Assembly (NCBI GenBank): GCA_002221725.1 | Contig: NJFT01000175.1 | Span: 23,121 to 87,120, forward strand | Length of the DNA stretch: 64,000 nt | Reading direction: 5' to 3' | Source: Scedosporium boydii | Taxonomy: Eukaryota; Ascomycota; Sordariomycetes; Microascales; Microascaceae | Part shown: positions 37,578 to 48,043 of the stretch, piece after piece | Layout: every line of letters begins with the position of its first letter | How positions within the stretch are numbered: the stretch's first letter is position 1 | The notes under the pieces: generated by a model | The model's input: only the letters and a program-made list of their open reading frames with translations | Database searches by the model: none | What the model was told of the DNA's origin: nothing | Position numbers and translations under genes: made by a program

Positions 37578-40469
37578 GGTGACGGTAAACTTTCTTGCGT
37601 ATGAAAAAAAAGAGGATCAGTGGGGGTGAAAGGTTATGCTGTCTCGGGAATGGAGGATCTGCACCCGACGACGATGTTGGATTCTTGCGGGAACAGTTAA
37701 TGGGAGGGTCAAACTTGAGAGTCTGTCTCTTCACGGGCCAATTCCGGGTTTCCGGGGGGAGATGTATACTGGTTGTGGGTTATAGGGTAGAGATAGTAAT
37801 GAAACACAAAGGATATCAAGCTCAAGTGCTCAATATGTTGGCTGGATTTAATGTGGGGTCTTGTTGGTCCCAGATTGGGAAGATTGGGGGAGCAGAAAAT
37901 TTAGATTTTTGAAGAGATTGATAAGATGAAATCATTCCCGGGATCCGAACGGCTCCCACGAGGAATTATATACTTCATACGCATTTGGTCCGGGACCAGA
38001 GAAGAAAGGCTCAAGACCTTATTCTGGCAGTCGCTAAACCCCCCCTCCTTGTCGGCTCTCACCAATTTTCCCGTCTTATCTCTCTCGTATTGTCCTGCTA
38101 TTCTGTGGTGTTATCCCGGTGTCTACACGACTACTGCTACAGGGTACTACCACGAGACGAGTCTAGTGTAGTGGTTGGGCCGGCTAGCCAGCACAAAAAG
38201 GAACTATTCATTCCTATTCTCTCGCCATCCATCAGCCTCGACGGGTGCTTTAGGGCCGCCAAGAAAAAGAACGAGACGTGCAGGAGTGGGGGCAGGGTCC
38301 AAAATGTCGTTTAAGAAGTCAAATTCTGCAGGCACCCTGATCATTTCATGAGGAACCACTGATTGGTGTGGCCCCTGCTCGGAATCAATTCCATTCTCCC
38401 GTTCTTCTGCCCTTCCTTGGGAATATTGGAACTCTCTCCCAGATCCTCATAAAGGAGCCCTGTCTTGGACTAGTCCCCGTACGATCTGGTGTCAAGTGCA
38501 TGCTTCTCTAGTGCGGAAAAGTCATGTCCACGAAGGACACGGTGACAATGAATGGGCAATGTTCGAGCAATGCCCTGGCAATGTTCAAGAGGCTCGAAGA
38601 CTCGAACTTGGCCTGACCCGATCTGGAAGGACTCTGGGTCCATCTCCATCCCACATGCTGCTGACTTCACTTGACCCATTGCCCTTCCCGACCGTATTAG
38701 GAGTGGAGCAGAGTGCTGCTTTGATTGCAGGGTCCTTGTCAACGAACTCATACACTGCTTCGTGAAGTTGGGACGGCTGGCTTAGACCCATAGAGCAAAG
38801 CTGTCCCAGAGTCAATCTTCCTACAGGTCATTTCGCGTCTTCGCTCTCTCACTATTATGCAGAGGACGCTATCGAGTGCCTCACCGACAGGGTAGCGTTG
38901 AGAGGAGCACATTACATTCGACTGGGGTCCCACCTCCCTCCCTTGGTTACCCAGCATCCGCTCCGGATTTATCGGATGTGACTGATGGAGTAGTGCGTGT
39001 GTTTGTCGGCAAGCTACCGGAGCGCATTTCATTCATTCTAGTCCTAATCCAGGGTGCATTCCAGGCACCCTGATGTGAGGCCCCTATTTTTGGATCCTGA
39101 CGATACTCCTCCCCATGCTTCGGTTGTCATCTACACTGCTAAAAAGTCATGCATATTCTCTGCTGCTGGCGTTACATGGCAAAGATGAAGGGTCAGGAGA
39201 CTGCAAAGATTGGCACGATACAGAGGCCCTACGAGTTGTCAAGTCCGCCATCTTGACTTGTCTTTGCCAGAACGAGGCTTCGTATAGACTAGCTACTCGA
39301 ATCGGAGGCCTTTCTCCTTTCATTCCACACAAGCTGAAACTGGTCTCCAGCCATCCTTCCTGCCATTCACTGCTGCTTCCTGTTTGTTGGGGGACTCCTG
39401 ACGCTTCAGCTGCATTTAGACAGATGACCCTGCTCATCCGGGAAAGGCAGCTCGCCTCCCACGCCGCTGCTGCATGCGGCGAGCCAATATCAACCTGCGA
39501 GGACCTACGGGTTGCAGGCGAGGCTCCGAAAGCGGGCGCATCCAGCCGCATTCCGCTCCCGCTGCCGGGATCCAGCGGCGCCAAGGCACCCCGGTCCCAG
39601 GGAGTGAGCTTAGGGGCGTGGAAGGCACATTGAGAATTGCCGCTTCATGCCGTTGATGCTCCATACACGTCCTTCAAACGAAGAGATTGATAAGGAACTT
39701 GGCCCTTGACAATGATGCATCTCAATTTCCTACCCCACAGTGGGGCTCGAGTCGTTGCATTGTGATTGTTGTCCCCTTCTCTGCCTGGTAAGGAAATAAA
39801 ACCACGTTACCCGTTTGTTGACCCGTTCTCCGAGTGACACATACGTTTTGCCCTCCCGATGTAAGTACGAGGGAATCGGACGGTACATCTGGATGAACCC
39901 CAGCCCGAGCTGCGAGGCCACCGACCGTATTCATCTGTGTGCACCTGACCTAACCTGACCTGGCACTAACATCAGGCTGACAGTAGACCAAGCCTCCTAA
40001 GAGCAGCTAACTGAGACAAGAACTGAAGGCTCCAGATGCGAGACTCGAGAAGGGCTTCAGTTAGCCTAAGAAATAAAAAGAAGTTATTTGGTGTAATTAC
40101 ATTACTTGAATAAAAATATCAACACGGAAAGACTACCAACTCTAACAAACTGAGTCTCTGCGTAAGAGTCACAGAGATCCACAGGCCGCTCTTTCCTCAC
40201 TACAGTCGGGGATCTAATCCAAACTCCATCCAGGTGCTCCTTCTCTGTTGCTTCCGCTCCCCAGGCTCCTATGCCTCGTAGCTTCCTTTTAAGGCACACG
40301 CACTTTGCTACCTAGTAAAATCTGCTCTCAGCAGATGCGAATGTAAAGAGGACAGAAGAAGAAAATGCTATGTGGGTGTTGGTATCAGTGCTCGGACTAT
40401 CAAGTCGAGTGTCTTTTTTTTTCCTTCCCATTTTCTTCTTCTCCCTCCTCTATTTTTCTTTGCCCCCTT
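37578..40469. other. 2.9-kb intergenic region without a supported gene
   Basis: Open frames up to 172 codons (39115-39633) are present but have no recognisable motifs, no convincing splice partners and overlap a similar-length frame on the other strand. The left end carries the GNAT promoter and the right end the 3' flank of the transporter gene. Confidence 0.45.
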
Positions 40470-42362
40470 TTAAAACACGGTTCCCTTGACTTGCTTGACG
40501 TCGCTGAGCTTGATGTCACGCCAGATCCAGGCCATTGCCCAGGAAGCCGCTACGGCGGCCGTACTGACAATAGACATAAGGCGCTGGGTGTCGGCATACG
40601 CATCATTGATTCCGGTCCTGATAGGGTTGCCGACCCTGTACGCCAATTGGGTGTACATACTGCCGTAGATGCTGTCAACAGGGGTGCCTGGGGGAGTGTA
40701 CTTTTCGAGATTGGACTTGAAGTGGCTCGACCACACGGCAGTTGCGATGGTTGAACCGATGGCCGTTCCCATGCCGGAGAACAGATCTAGCATGGCAATG
40801 ATGACGGCGACATACTGGTGGCTGAGAGGCGCCATCATGGCCATCTCACCAGCGACAACGATGGGCCCACCGGCAAACGCGATGAAGATTTGCGTCATGA
40901 CGATGTAGCCGATGCTCTGGGAGGCCATGCGGAAGTGGATGAGGAGACCAACACCGAGAAGCATGAGCGGGAGGCCATAAATCGTCGCCACCCACTTGAA
41001 CCTGTTGCTCAACTTGATGAAATAACCGATGAAGATGGCGGCGAAGCAGGAACCAACACGGTAGATGTTGCTGATGTAGGTTGCCTTGGTGACACCCTGG
41101 TCCCAGACCACGATGAGCATGGAGGTGAAGTAACTTCCCCATACGGACGAGTTGATGAATAGGAAGAAGAACATCATGCCACCGAAGAAGACAGTTCGGT
41201 CGGCGAGTAGGGGCATGGGAATGAATTTAATGGGCGCCAGGAACGCTTCATAGAGGACGAAGCTGATAAGAAGGATAGGACCGATGACAAGCATGGAAAT
41301 AATCATGGGCGACCCCCACGACTTGTTCTGCTGAGAGTAGAGGGTGAAGGGCAGCAGTGTGAGAGCCATGCCAGCAGCGAGAAGGATGATGCCCAACAGA
41401 TCGACCTCGATGCAGTAATCATAAACGCTCTTGAGCGTGAGGGGTTTCTTTTCGATGTGATCCAGGAGGCCGGCCTTCTTGGCACGTCGCTGGCTAAGAA
41501 GGAAGAGCACGATGAGGGGGACAACGACGACGGGCGTGACGATGGCCCAGATACCGAATCCCCATCGCCAGCCAGGGCCCGCAATCACGCTGTCTGCGAT
41601 CGGACCGCCGATCCAAGTTGTGACAATGTAAGGGGATGTGGCGAAGGCAAGCATGAGAGGACGATTCTTCAGAGTGGAAGTATCAGCGACGAAGATGGTG
41701 ATACAGTAGCTGACAGCTTGAGCACCCGTGAGGGAAAAGACCTGCGCAGCCGCGTATGTCTCGACGTTCTTGCACGCCGCCATCATGATGAAGCCGATGA
41801 CCCAGAGGAAGAGCGAGAGCGCGAGACCCTGGGGACGGCCCCAAGTGTCGAGAATCTTGGCGAGCGGGAGCTTCGAAAGACTGGCAATCATGCTGGACAT
41901 GATGTTGGTGGTGGCCGTCAGAGAGTGCTTGCCGAACGAGGACGTCACGAAGGGCGTCAGCGATCGCACAACGACCTCTTCGGTCGAGGCGACGAAGTAG
42001 ATGAACCAGATACTACACAGGCATTATTAGCTCTCTGAAAAGATGGCATTTTCCGCAAGTGACTCGAGGTAGTAACCCCTGATCCACGGCCGACATAAAC
42101 CGCAGAATCGCGAAGAGACTCACATAACATAGGCCATAATCAGGTGCGTCTTTGGCCAGGCCAGAGTGGTAGCCTCGGCAGCGGCGACACCACCCTGGAA
42201 ACCAGCATCGATGTCTTTGCCTTGAGCGTCAGAGTTCTCCTTTGAAGCATCAATAGGCTTCGTCGGCTCGGGTGACACCTCGTCTGCAAGCTTCTCAGAC
42301 ATCGTGGGTTCGGGACTCGCGGGCTCTTCGGCTGCGGCCGCCTTGCGTTTGAAAAATCCCAT
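40470..42362 (-). CDS. MFS transporter, siderophore-iron (SIT/ARN) type
   Basis: Two exons (42362-42124, 42012-40470) encode 593 residues. A hydrophilic N-terminal tail of about 65 residues precedes roughly fourteen membrane segments, as in the ARN/SIT (UMF/SIT1) family of fungal siderophore transporters. The first span starts IIWFIYFVASTEE, followed by LTATTNIMSSMIASLSKLPLA with the LDTWGRPQG loop. YCITIFVADTSTLKNRPLMLAF is close to the family pattern (VADxTxLKNR). Long extracellular loops and the C-terminal ARMS-like NDAYADTQR segment also fit. By family knowledge it imports ferric siderophores by proton symport at the plasma membrane; the specific siderophore cannot be read. The divergent neighbour at 45295 is a CFEM protein, and iron-GATA sites lie between them. 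Confidence 0.9.
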
Positions 42363-45294
42363 GTTTGACGAAAGGTGTTAAAGCTTCTCAGCCTTGCGCG
42401 GAGGGTTGAACACCAGCTAACTAGGTAAGGGTATAGGATTTAAGAAGGTAGTGTTTGCTTTATGTTATCTTGAAGCCCTGTCGTGACGGAGGGGCGGGAC
42501 AAAACGAGGGACGAGGCCGCACCGACTAGTAAGGCGGGTGCGGGAGTTCTTAGCCGGGCGTTAGATTACTTTTCTAAGGACCACCTTATCGAAGGGGGAA
42601 AAGAACAAGATCAGCTCGGATCGAGGGGAGGATCAACACTCTCTAAAAAGGGATCGGATTCGATGGTCTGGTTGCACCCGCGTTCATCTAATCCTGGGTT
42701 TGCAGCTAACTGTCATATTTTTATCATTTAAGCCAAGATCGAACGCCTCAAGGGTGTTAGGTGAGGACTACGAAGCGATTGGGATGCTACACTGCGAAAG
42801 TATGCACGAGCGAGAGCGGTAGATGCCCACGCGCCCGTGGTGGAGCGGAGCCAACGAGACGAGTACGAAGCAGGCTCTCTCGTCCTAGTATAGCGCCATG
42901 TACGTATTGGCCGGCACGCAGGACGGAACGGTCGAGGCAAGTTCCACTGCGACCACGGAACGATGAACTGCCTCGCTGTAGCACAAAAAGTACCCATGCA
43001 TACTGCTTCCCCATCGTTAAAATCCCAGGCTCGGTCTGCGGTGATCGTCCTTGTCCTCCATGATCGGCCGATCCTTTCGAGATTCTGTCGTTCCTGAAAT
43101 CAGTTGGTTGGATCTCTCTACTTCACACACTCGTTTGTATGCGACTTCGTGTGCATGCCAATAAAGCGCAAGCACTAACTTGATGGGAAATAGGCTAGGC
43201 CAAGGCCCCTGTCCGATGGACCGTGATGGAGGGTTAGGTTTGGCTTGATTTTTTTTTTTTCCTTCTCTCTCGGTCTCCAGTTTTCTGCAATGCCGAGTGT
43301 TTCTCGGACATAGAACCCGGTCCATTTTCCTTCCTGGGAAGTGGTGGGTTTCACATGAGACTCGCATCCGATCCAGGAAGAGTATTTTTTCCCCTCTCCT
43401 CTTTTCCCCCCTCTGAATCGTTTTATCTCATCTTATCAGATCATCAGATAAAATTGATCCAATTTTGCTAGGGTGCGCCACCGCTGTACCTCGTGTCCGA
43501 CAACCCAATCACCCCCGCGCAATTTCCCTGTTTGGGCCGTGGCGTTCTCGTCTACCCTAACTAAACGACACTACACTACATATTATGCACACCACACCAC
43601 ACAGGGTACACATCTGCTTGTTACTCGAGAACCAACGGATCGCCTTTTGAGCTATGGGAGTGTTGTGATTAAAGCCGATGGATAGTATCGGGCACAGGAA
43701 TGAGAAGGTACTTCTCTATCAAGAAAAGACCACCACCAGTATTGCTACCTTGAGTACTGCTGTGGTTGTCCAGCTTAACCCCCACCTTTCGCAAACAACC
43801 CTGCCTGCCCAGACTTCTCTTCTTGTCACATTTCCAAGTACATCAAATTCCTCCTCGGCAGCGTGCAAGCCCCGCCCCCGAAGCTTTGGGGGCTTGCATC
43901 CCTCACCTGCGTGATGATCACAGTCACACCTGGCGCTTGGGATTCGATATTTCCCAGGTCCAAAAGCTCTCCGGAGTCCCCACATACACAGATCCACATG
44001 GCTGTGATCCTTTCCTGTCTGCCCACTGTCATCACTTCGTACTTGATGCTGTCTTTTCAACTGAGGGTCTCCCGTGTAACCTCTTGCGCACACCTTGACA
44101 CCTTCCTTGCCAAGCTGCACTGGTGGACGGAATGCGCTATACCCTCCTTGGAAGATCAAGCACCTTTTATGGGCTAATAGATGCGGAACCCCCCTGGCAT
44201 ATAAGGTCAGGAGACTCGTCAACAATCAACTATTAGGGCAACAGTTTCTTTCTGAATACAAAAGGTACTGCGAAGTCGGAGCTCACAATCGACCCTATCC
44301 AGGCACACTAAACATCTTGGCCAACCCTTCCACAGCTCACATTTTGTCACACATCTAGAGATGAGAGCAGACTGATCGAAGCAGAACTCTGATCACCAAC
44401 CTGGCCCGTTCAATCTCCCCAATTTGGATAGAACAAGAATACTCCTCCCCCAGTTCCCCAGCCTGCGAGATCGCAATATAAACTACTTCACATACGTAAT
44501 ATGCAACCCACTCAAGCTGGGCAAAAGCCTGTCCCTCCATCTGTCGGCGAGCTCGAACCCCACATTTCCACTGCCCAGCACTCACCCAAGCTATATTTCC
44601 AGGCAAGAATATATAATCGTCCCACCATGGAGCCGAGGAGCGCCAAGACATACACGCACACGCTCACCTTCTTCCAGGGGTTGGGGGCGAGATAGACGTG
44701 AACCGTCAACCTCAGTCGGGCACGGCGACGGGAATAGATCGCATTTCCGTGGCGTTGGTAGCGGAATTGGAGACAAACGTACCTGTACCTTGCGTGAGAA
44801 GCCACTTTCCTAGAGGAGAACGCCAAGAATGACTACTTCGTACCCTCCCACCCAACAGGAAGTGGACGGACTCGGACCCGGTGCTGCCGTGGACCTGTAC
44901 TGAGCTTCCCTGGTCTCACAAGGAAAAAAAAAAAATAACACTAGCTCAACCCCCAAAGGTCCCCGGGGGGTAGTATCTTCCTGCCTGTCATAGCAGGCCC
45001 TGCACCATTGGTAATAGGTAGCTTCCATTATTAGCTCCGAGGTTGTTAATCTTAGGAGCCCCTCTAGTCTTGCTCGCATAGATCCGGGTTGACGCCAACC
45101 TTGGGCTTCTCGAAACCCTTTTATCCCGCCCTCGCGCTGCTTGTAGTACTCCACCCTCCCAAGCTTTCTTGCCACTACCTTCCCCCGAGACACATACATA
45201 CCTCCGCATCAATCTTGCATCGCAAGCTCTTTTTCAGACTTCATCTCATTCGACCTTGATCTTTCTTCTCTTCTTCTCACCAATACCTCCCAAA
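42363..45294. other. Divergent intergenic region between the siderophore transporter and CFEM genes
   Basis: No supported gene; a 168-codon frame at 44225-43719 (minus) has no recognisable motif. It contains a cluster of GATA sites at 43423-43451 (listed separately), a GC hairpin (gcccccgaagctttgggggc) at 43873-43892, and copies of the TACTTCGTAC-type motif near 44037 and 44833. Confidence 0.5.
43423..43451. promoter_or_regulatory. Cluster of iron-responsive GATA sites (two ATCWGATAA in opposite orientation)
   Basis: TTATCAGAT at 43433-43441 is ATCTGATAA on the minus strand, and ATCAGATAA lies at 43443-43451 on the plus strand. A further TTATCT is at 43423-43428. ATCWGATAA is the extended site bound by the SreA/SRE/Fep1 group of iron-sensing GATA repressors. 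The cluster lies about 1.07 kb before the siderophore transporter and 1.84 kb before the CFEM gene, so iron repression of one or both is likely but unproven. Confidence 0.6.
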
Positions 45295-46035
45295 ATGAAG
45301 TTCTCCGCTGTCGTCCTCAGCGCCGTCGCCCTCGTCGCCGCCCAAAAGGCCGAGGATTACTTCCCCGAGTGCTCCATCTCCTGCCTCCAGGACTCCGTCT
45401 CCGCCGCCTCGGACTGCTCCTTCACGGATGCCTGGTGCGTCTGCGTCCAGGCTACCTACGAGGCCATCACCGGCCATGCCACCCCTTGCGTCATGACCAA
45501 GTGTGGTGCCGATAAGGCCATCGGTTAGTCTCCCATCCTTCCTGTCACATTACCATACCACCGCCCCCATGTTCTCCGTTGATCTACACGGGAGGGCGCG
45601 TGCTGTGCTTCGGAATGTCCCGAGAATGCGCCCCTTCCCTTAAGGGTTCCATGGTCACTCGTGGCCTCCTCCCCCCGGAATGATCTACAATGCAAGATGA
45701 CAACTTTATGAAAGTTGACGATCAATGTATGCTAAACACCAAAATCTCCAGTCGAGGTCCTCCCCGCCGCCATTCCCTACTGCTCCGCCGCCTCCGCCGC
45801 CCACAGCGCCGCCACCGCCTCTCCCTCGAGCCCCTCCGACTCCCAGAACACCGATGCTCCCAAGGCCGACACCACCGACGCTCCTACCTCCGCCGCCGCC
45901 GCCGCCGACGCCTCCTCCAGCGGCGCCGCGCCCACCGGCAGCTCCGAGGCGGACAAGAAGGACAGCGCTGCCGCTGGCGTTGCTGTCCCTGCCGTCCTTG
46001 GCATGCTTGCCATTGGTGCCGTGGCTGCTTTCTAA
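45295..46035 (+). CDS. CFEM-domain GPI-anchored extracellular protein
   Basis: Two exons (45295-45523, 45752-46035) encode 170 residues. A signal peptide (1-16, ending VAAQ) is followed by a CFEM domain with all eight cysteines, counted from FPEC to IPYC. CSFTDAWCVC contains the conserved Asp that in Candida Csa2/Rbt5 binds haem iron. The intron splits the domain before the last cysteine and at 228 nt is longer than most here. The rest is an Ala/Ser/Thr/Asp-rich stalk and a final hydrophobic stretch (AVPAVLGMLAIGAVAAF) consistent with GPI anchoring. Possible roles are haem/iron capture, cell-wall structure or plant interaction; the retained Asp and the divergent siderophore transporter favour iron. 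Confidence 0.92.
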
Positions 46036-46906
46036 GCTGGATTACCTGGCTGTGTCGATCCAGATGCGCAAAGTTCTCCTTTCTCGGGAGCTTTTGAACT
46101 GTTCCTCTAGGTGGGGCTGTGGAGAGATTATTTAATGAACCTTTGGGGGGTGATGGCTTTGCGGAGCTCGGAATCATTCCCCATTGAAGCTGGAGGTCGG
46201 ATTGATGTACTATTCTTCTGTATGCCCTTGCGCATGGTCATGTCTTGGGATGCCGTCTGTGTATACTGAGGCATTGTAATACAAAAAGTGATACCAGATA
46301 ATATTGCGCTGTTGCCATCATGACGTATACGCATTTTTGGTTACTCGAGGATACTGGTGATCCGTACCTGCGTGTAAATAAAATGTATGGTACGTACACA
46401 TCTCTTGCGAAATCAGATTCGGCGAAGCGACGTATAGGAGATGAAAACCAACATGATAATGCGAGCATATATGTGCCGAGTATCAAAGCTGTAAGACTTT
46501 TTAGTATTTACCTTCCAATCCCAACCCTAGCCAACGTCTCTTCGTGATAGATCCGCTCTTATAAACGAAAGTGGAAAATAAGAGAGAAAAAAAGCAAAGA
46601 AAATATAACAAAAACGTGTCGGTATCTGGCCCATCAACCCGGTTAAAAGAACGCCCGACGCCATATTCTCACCCAAAACAAAAGAAACGCCGTCCCTTCT
46701 TCGTTCCATGAAACTCCTGGTATGGGGTCGGCAGTGGAGGTATTAATTGGGGTCCCTTCCCATCGCGTTTCTTTTTTCCCCCTCCTTTCTTGGGTTGACC
46801 CCAAGTTATAGTACTGCCGTCATCGTCACTGGCTCCTCTCTCGCGCAGAATGTGCAAAGCTGTCGGTCACCATCCATGGCTCCCTCCGCTATACTGCAAC
46901 TTGCGT
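46036..46906. other. Intergenic between convergent CFEM and DUF7053 genes
   Basis: No gene recognised; presumably the two 3' UTRs. Confidence 0.55.
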
Positions 46907-48043
46907 CTATATTCTCACATTCTGGTAATCTTGGGGATTGTAATGATAAGCCCCTTGCGCTTTATTTGGAATTTCACCCGGGTCCCTCTGTGACGGCAAT
47001 TCAACAGCATATCCCTTCTTGTCGATGGGCGGCGTCGAGAACCTCGCCTGCGGAGGTTGCTGTTGCTGTTGCTGTTGTTGTTGACTCCCATCGAAGGACG
47101 GATTGTGCTGGTGACTCCACCTCTGGTCGGGAGCTCCTTGGATCGACGATCGCGAATATGAAGACGTGCCCGAGTCTCTGTTGGGATGGTGCTGGAAGCC
47201 GGGAGAGACCTGAGGGTGGTAGAAGTCGCCAGGCATCTCGACGGGCATGGTCTGCTGCAGGGGCGGGGGCGGGGTCATGCGTTGTTGGTTGTGGAGGGAC
47301 GAGGTGCCCGTCATCTGGTAGTACAGCTGAGGGGAATGTTGCGATTGGCTCATGCGCGACTGCAGGCCGGGCGACAGAGGCGGCTGCTGGTACTGCAAGG
47401 GGGGGAGACCAGGGGAACCGAGATTCGCGGCGTTGGACCTGTCGTTCGGGTTGATCGTCTTGAGCTTGCCCTCGTAGATCATGGCTTTCAAGACGCCGGC
47501 GTCGAGGAGTTCGGCCTTCTTGATGATGCGCTGGACCATTTCTTTGCTGGCGGCCTTGAGTTGGCTCTTGACGAAGCCCACGACGGCGATGTTGCAGCGG
47601 ATCTCAATGTCCTCACGTAGATACAGGCCGTCGGAAGGCACGCCCAGCTCGGACATGCCGATCTCGAGCGGCTCGGGCGGTTCGACGCCGGGCTGGTTCC
47701 CGGCGATGCGATACTTGTTCCTGAGATCGACGCTCATGGGGGCATAGATGTGGGTTTGCAGGCCCCAAGGCATGTCGTGGAAGCATCCGTTGAAGCTAAT
47801 CTTGCCCGATCCCATCTTGCCCATGCCGGGGATGTATTGGATGCGCTCGGTGATCTCGTACCATGTCGAGTAGAACTCGTCGGCGGCGGCGTTGCGGGGC
47901 GCGGGGATGGGCTTATGCTCGAGGACGAGAGGGTTGAGGGTGATGACTTCGCTGTGGCTGTGGAGGATGTCGATGGCGAGTTGGCGGGGGATGAAGCCCG
48001 GAATCGGGGTGATGGTCGTGAAGACTTCCTTTTTGCGCAACAT
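46907..48043 (-). CDS. DUF7053 protein with poly-Q, disordered C terminus
   Basis: A single exon encodes 378 residues. The first ~190 residues form a folded domain: MLRKKEVFTTITPIPGFIPRQLAIDILHSHSEVITLNPLV as the opening, then TWYEITERIQYIPGMGKMGSG and NGCFHDMPWGLQTHIYAP. This matches the fungal DUF7053 family, which has a SRPBCC-like alpha/beta appearance. A helical segment (KSQLKAASKEMVQRIIKKAELL) follows. The last ~170 residues are low complexity, rich in Gln, Pro, Ser and His, with a run of nine glutamines. The function of DUF7053 is not known. The long upstream region and the disordered tail suggest a regulated protein but no role can be assigned. Confidence 0.82.
   Translation of the reverse strand: MLRKKEVFTTITPIPGFIPRQLAIDILHSHSEVITLNPLVLEHKPIPAPRNAAADEFYSTWYEITERIQYIPGMGKMGSGKISFNGCFHDMPWGLQTHIYAPMSVDLRNKYRIAGNQPGVEPPEPLEIGMSELGVPSDGLYLREDIEIRCNIAVVGFVKSQLKAASKEMVQRIIKKAELLDAGVLKAMIYEGKLKTINPNDRSNAANLGSPGLPPLQYQQPPLSPGLQSRMSQSQHSPQLYYQMTGTSSLHNQQRMTPPPPLQQTMPVEMPGDFYHPQVSPGFQHHPNRDSGTSSYSRSSIQGAPDQRWSHQHNPSFDGSQQQQQQQQQPPQARFSTPPIDKKGYAVELPSQRDPGEIPNKAQGAYHYNPQDYQNVRI
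47053..47079 (-). repeat. CAG/CAA trinucleotide run (poly-Q)
   Basis: A trinucleotide repeat encodes nine glutamines in the disordered tail of the DUF7053 protein and is likely length-variable. Confidence 0.75.

Noticed and set aside
39115..39633. 172-codon plus-strand frame
   Set aside because: A frame of similar length overlaps on the other strand, and neither has recognisable motifs.
43719..44225. 168-codon minus-strand frame in the transporter-CFEM intergenic region
   Set aside because: No motifs; it spans regulatory-looking sequence and a GC hairpin.
42900..48043. Secondary-metabolite or biosynthetic cluster
   Set aside because: No polyketide synthase, NRPS, terpene synthase, P450 or pathway transcription factor is present anywhere in the window.
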